A DNA stretch of 64,000 bases, taken from positions 22,695,929-22,759,928 of the forward strand of contig JAAONU010000006.1 in assembly GCA_012932295.1 (NCBI GenBank), in the 5' to 3' direction. The notes under the pieces are model-generated. The model saw nothing but the letters and a program-made list of their open reading frames with translations. It made no database searches and was not told where the DNA came from. Both the position numbers and the translations under genes were made by a program. Source of the DNA: Cyclina sinensis (taxonomy: Eukaryota > Mollusca > Bivalvia > Venerida > Veneridae). How positions within the stretch are numbered: position 1 is the first letter of the stretch; each line of letters starts with the position of its first letter. Positions 59,884 through 64,000 of the stretch are shown here, piece after piece.

Positions 59884-60605
59884 TATCACCCCCTCTGGGG
59901 GAGACGTATTGTTTTTGCCCTGTCCGTCTGTCTTTCCGTCCGTCTGTCACACTTCGTTTCCGCGCAATAACTAGAGTACCTTTTGACCCAGAGCCTTCAA
60001 ACTTCATAGGATGATTGCCCTCATTGAGCAGAAGAACCCTATTGTTTTTTGGGGTCAGTAGGTCAAAGGTCAAGGTCACAGTGACAGCTAGAGTGAAAAC
60101 GGTTTCCACGCAATAACTAGAGTACCTTTTGACCCAGAGCCTCCAAACCCCATAGGGCGATTGTCCTCATTGAGTAGAAGAACCTTATTGTTTTTGGGGC
60201 CAGTAGCTCAAAGGTCAAGGTCATAGGGACATCTAGAGTGAAAACGGTTTCCGCTCAATGACTGGATTACCTTATGACCCAGAGCCTCTAAACTTCATAG
60301 GATGATTGCCCTTATTGAGTAGAAGAACCCTATTGTCTTTGTGGTCAGTAGGTCAAAGGTCAAGGTCACAGGGACATCTAGAAAGAAAACGGTTTCCTTT
60401 CAATAACTGGAGTACCTTTTGACTGAGAGCCTCCAAACTTCACAGGATGATTGTCCCTATTGAGTAGCAGTATCTTATTGTTTTTGGGGTCAGTAGGTCA
60501 AAGGTCAAGGTCACAGGGACCTCTAGAGTGAAAACAGATTCTCATATCTTCTCCTTGCCCTTTCTTCGATGAAGTGCTGGGGGAGACATGCGTTTTTTAC
60601 AAAAA
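59884..60605. mobile_element. Tandem-repeat element, ~146 bp units, gggggaga ends
   Basis: CACCCCCTCTGGGGGAGACG at the start, then GTCCGTCTGTCTTTCCGTCC, then four units beginning TTTCCGCGCAATAACTAGAG (59957, 60103, 60248, about 60392), each with 'gtcaaaggtcaaggtcacag', ending 'gctgggggagacatgcg'. Same architecture as 24.2-25.1 kb in the opposite orientation, with unrelated unit sequence. Confidence 0.75.
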
Positions 60606-61525
60606 ACATCTAGTTGGTATTTTTCTCCTCCATGTTTACTTTAATGGTGTCAGAAGTGTTTAACGGACACGTGCAGTGTGCACAGATGGTCATTCTGGAG
60701 AGCTTGTGAGCTCTTAAAATTAAAGACGGAAGGAGTGTTGTGGTTGTAGGTATATAGGTCACTTCCAACAGCTTTGCTGTTGGGTTAACCCTTAAGTAAC
60801 GCAGTTAGAGTGTCTGCCTACAATTCAAGATCCTCTGTGGGACCCTTAGAATTTTATCCTCCAAGTTACTTTACAATTAACAAAATGCGCATACACTTAA
60901 AATTTCTAACTTAATGTACTTTGTGCTCTAAGGTGCATTTCCTTTTAAGTTACTTTTTCACGACATCGTTTCGGACGTCACTTCATGAGAAATAATGTAG
61001 CATTAAAACGCTAAAGCTACAAGCTTCAAACTTCATAAAAACAATTATTGACCACATCCAAAATATCACTTAATAGTTGGCGTTCATACTTGGCTAAACG
61101 GCGATTCCTAGCATTTTTGGAAATGCTAGTACTTGTGCCAGTTGTAGTCATGTGTGCCGGAGTTGACAATTTCTTGAAAAAAATGACTCCCAAATTGTGA
61201 ACAATCTGTAGTGTTGAGCATCAAAGACATGCACACAGTTTCAGAAACAGAAATGAACATGGCTATCATAGGTTATAACTTTTTTTCAGTGCACTGTCTG
61301 TTGTTGACCATAATTAAAATTTAATATTAGTAGACATACTTTTGAGCCTATGATTTACATGTTTTATCTAAATCATCTAAGGTATTTACAGACAAACCTA
61401 TGATCTAGAGTTAGCTTGCCTCTCTCTTTGTATTATATTATTGTTTAACCTTTGTTGTGATAAAAATCTCATTGTTTTTATGTTAGACATATTTAGAGTT
61501 TTAATTTATGTCAACTAGTCCTACT
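60606..61525. other. Spacer, possible decayed tRNA-like sequence
   Basis: No gene. 60780-60845 ('taacgcagttagagtgtctgcctac...aattcaagatcc') faintly resembles A and B boxes of a tRNA-derived SINE but is too diverged to call. Confidence 0.3.
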
Positions 61526-61529
61526 ATTT

Positions 61530-62330
61530 TTAGCTCACTTGTCACAAAAGTGGCATTGTGAGATTCTGTGATCACTTTTCGTCCGGCGTCTATTCGTCGT
61601 CAGTACATAAACTTTTACTATAAGACATTTTATCTAAACTTCACAGCAATGTTCCTTTGATGGCCACCTTTAAAAAATTGTTCAAAGACTGTAATTCCAT
61701 GCAGAACTCCTGTTGCCATGGAAACCTAGAAAAAAATCTAAACTATCTTTTAATAAACTCCAATAAAAGCCCTTGGGTCAAAACTGGCCCCGCCCCAGGG
61801 TGTCATTGATTTTCCTTCTATGTAGAAAGTAAAAACAAAACAAATCTTTTAAAAACCCAATGTGCTAGACATTAAATACTTTGCATGACACATTTTCTAA
61901 TGGGTGTCCACCAATTGTGTTCAAATTAAAGCCCTGGGGTTAAAATTGGCCAAACTCCAGGAAGTCAATGATTTTCTTTATAATATATAATTAAAACTTA
62001 TAAAACCCAAAGAGCTAAAGTTTAGATATAAAGCATGAAAAATCTTGTTATGGGTGTCTACCAAGCTTGTTGAAATAGAAGCCCTGGGGTCAAAATTGGT
62101 CCCACCCCAGGGTATCCTTGATTTTTCTTATATGTACCTTTTGAACTTTTGTTTTCCCTTAGCAATAGCAACCTGTAATGTTTTTTACAAATGCACAATT
62201 TCAGACACAAATATGAACTTTGTGATATTTGTTCTAGATTTCGATTTTTTTATCTGCTTTCGTGTATAGATTACAATAGTACTTCTATTCAGTTGAGCGT
62301 GTTCAGGGCCATCATGGCCCTTTTGTTTGA
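61530..62330 (+). repeat. Third 'tagctcac' repeat array
   Basis: Opens 'tttagctcacttgtcacaaaagtggcattgtgag' and has three units with 'tgttgaaatagaagccctggggtcaaaattgg', ending 'cagggccatcatggcccttttgtttg'. Old and diverged. Confidence 0.75.
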
Positions 62331-62385
62331 TAATGTTCCACTTAATGAAAAAAAATGATTTTGCTTCTGTATTTCTAGTCAATAA

Positions 62386-62876
62386 AAGAGATTCTAATTA
62401 AAGTTTAAGTATACCAAGTTAAGTGAAATAGCTTATATTATAAACTGGTGAACAATTTTTTGGATATCTTCATTTAAAACAAATATGTGAAAAAAAATCT
62501 ATTTCTGTAATTATTTGAATAGCTTTTCATAGAATTATCTAAGCAATTGTTTACTGAAAACATTCTTATCTGAAAGTTGTATGCTTTTAGAAATGGTAAA
62601 TACTCGGGTCAACATGGCGTTTTTGTTTTATTATATGTATTGGTCATGAAAATCCATTTCTTTTTATGTCAGCCATTATTTTTTTATTTTTTTTAATCTA
62701 TGTTTAATTGTTCAATTTTTTCTAAATGTCCTATTACTAGTCATTATTTCTTGTCAATAAAATCTACATTTTTGTTTTTGTAGTTCTTATTACAGTTCAA
62801 TAATACCAAGTTAAGTGAAATAGTTTTTATTAAAAAATGGTGAACAATTTTTTAATAATTTCATTTAAAACGACTA
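62386..62876. repeat. Direct repeat of ~90 bp, ~400 bp apart
   Basis: 'taccaagttaagtgaaatag' and 'ggtgaacaattttttggat...tcatttaaaac' at about 62411-62480 recur at about 62806-62871 with changes. The second copy ends exactly where the next TIR element begins. Confidence 0.7.
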
Positions 62877-63945
62877 GGCCATACCAAATCCTTCTTTCGT
62901 TTAGCGTCCGCGGACGGATAGGTTTGAGCTTCTGAGGTAGGAAAAAACAACAACATTGTTTTGCTTTACGACCTTACTGTACAAAGTATTAAATGCTTTC
63001 CGGTATGTTAGAGAATTTATACGTGACTAGTGTTGTTACCTCCTTTGCATCTTTACCCCAATTTTGTATTTATTTAGTCATGTAAAAAAGTTCCATGCGT
63101 GCATAAATTTGTTGGCGACGTCAGAAGAGGTTAGTTTCTGGTCAGATATAATTAGATTTCAATGCCTTTTATTGTTTTTCAAGAAAATAGCAAGTAAATG
63201 ATTGTTTTATGTAAATTGTATGCGTTGAAGTATTTGTTATATGTTTTCGCTATCAGTCGAATTTCTCAAGTGTAGTGTATACGCAAGCTGCAGCTAGAAT
63301 TTGTTGATGAAGTTTATTGTAATTCAAATAGGTAGAGTCGAAAGACACTATTTATGACATTTTGTTAGTAGTTCACAAAGCAGATATTCCTTTCGTAACA
63401 TTTTTGCTGAGAATTCTTCTTTCATAAGGGAGACAAACTCATTTGAATTATTTAAAAAATTGTGATATCTTCGCAGTGAAGCCAACGGACAGAGAAAAAC
63501 AAATACCAGTAAAAATGATATCTTAGTGTTCAATATTAAATGTTTAAGTAGTGTTTACTTTTGTATTTTTTTACAGTGATACCTCATTTGGATTTTAGTG
63601 GCATATGATGGAAGGAGCTGTCTAATAACATGAATGTGCATCAGTTTTATAGATTGTTGAAAATGAGTTGATATTGACAAGTTGACTCCATGACTCAGTT
63701 GTAAATTTACCTACGCAGAAATATATTTTCAGTTGAATTTATGGGTGGTTTGATTGAAAATACTTTAAGAAATGTATTAAAAGTCTCTACAAAGTGGAAT
63801 ATGAAACTTGATTATTATATCGTGGTGTATATACTAGTCAGTATGACTTGTTTATTTTTTGGGGCTTCGTTTGTGTTTTCAGGATAGCTAGATAGGTTTT
63901 TGAACTTAGGGTGGACGCTAAACGAAAAAACAATTTGGTATGGCC
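62877..63945. mobile_element. 1.07 kb non-autonomous TIR element, CTA flanks
   Basis: Left end GGCCATACCAAATCCTTCTT then TCGTTTAGCGTCC; right end in reverse complement GGCCATACCAAATTGTTTTT then TCGTTTAGCGTCC. CTA lies directly before the left end (62874-62876) and directly after the right end (63946-63948), so a 3 bp target duplication is likely. No coding sequence inside. Superfamily not assigned. Confidence 0.75.
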
Positions 63946-64000
63946 CTATGTGTAAGATGCTATTTCTACTTTGTTTTGACTAAAAACGATTTAAAGTGCT

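Noticed and set aside
60780..60845. tRNA gene
   Set aside because: Only faint A- and B-box likeness; no cloverleaf can be drawn and no acceptor stem pairing seen.

Overview
The window looks like an AT-rich, intron-containing invertebrate chromosome, most likely from a marine bivalve mollusc. The evidence is: spliced genes with GT-AG introns; many copies of degenerate ~146-157 bp tandem-repeat elements ending in GACGGACGG-type microsatellites and gggggaga/tctccccc termini; repeats with 'tagctcac...caaggtgag' ends; a tRNA-derived SINE of the molluscan V-SINE (RUDI-like) type; and a 227 bp foldback MITE of a kind I recall from clam genomes. The species cannot be fixed from sequence alone. No tRNA, rRNA, CRISPR or prokaryotic operon structure was seen.

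Almost everything recognisable is mobile DNA or its debris. From left to right: a foldback element (2.2-3.2 kb); a broken Crypton-like tyrosine recombinase with an N-terminal zinc finger (5.4-7.1 kb); rearranged non-LTR retrotransposon pieces on the minus strand (8.7-10.6 kb); a 4.37 kb Mutator-like (MULE) transposon with ~125 bp terminal inverted repeats (TIRs), a 10 bp target-site duplication (TSD) and a spliced, core-deleted gene (11.5-15.9 kb); a PIF/Harbinger gene pair, namely a plus-strand SANT/Myb gene carrying a coding 36 bp minisatellite (16.2-20.8 kb) and a minus-strand HARBI1-like nuclease (23.3-25.8 kb); a Helentron helicase-endonuclease tail (26.2-27.0 kb); an RPA1-like OB-fold gene (27.7-42.0 kb) split by a 10.9 kb CACTG-ended transposon that itself holds an intact Tc1 element and LINE pieces; a Helitron coding for a C76-like cysteine peptidase plus Rep and Pif1-type helicase (44.6-50.0 kb); and a second, apparently intact five-exon RPA1-like gene (50.8-56.8 kb) with a hAT element in an intron. 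The right end (56.9-64 kb) is tandem-repeat elements and a 1.07 kb TIR element.

The most interesting arrangement is the order helicase/endonuclease, RPA-like gene, Rep/helicase, RPA-like gene, all on the plus strand. RPA-type single-strand binding proteins are known cargo of some Helitrons, so the two RPA-like genes may be transposon-associated rather than ordinary host genes. This is inference: no Helitron termini were found to enclose them. The 10.9 kb element with dense ATACGG/CCGTAT subterminal arrays is the best candidate for an undescribed transposon family.
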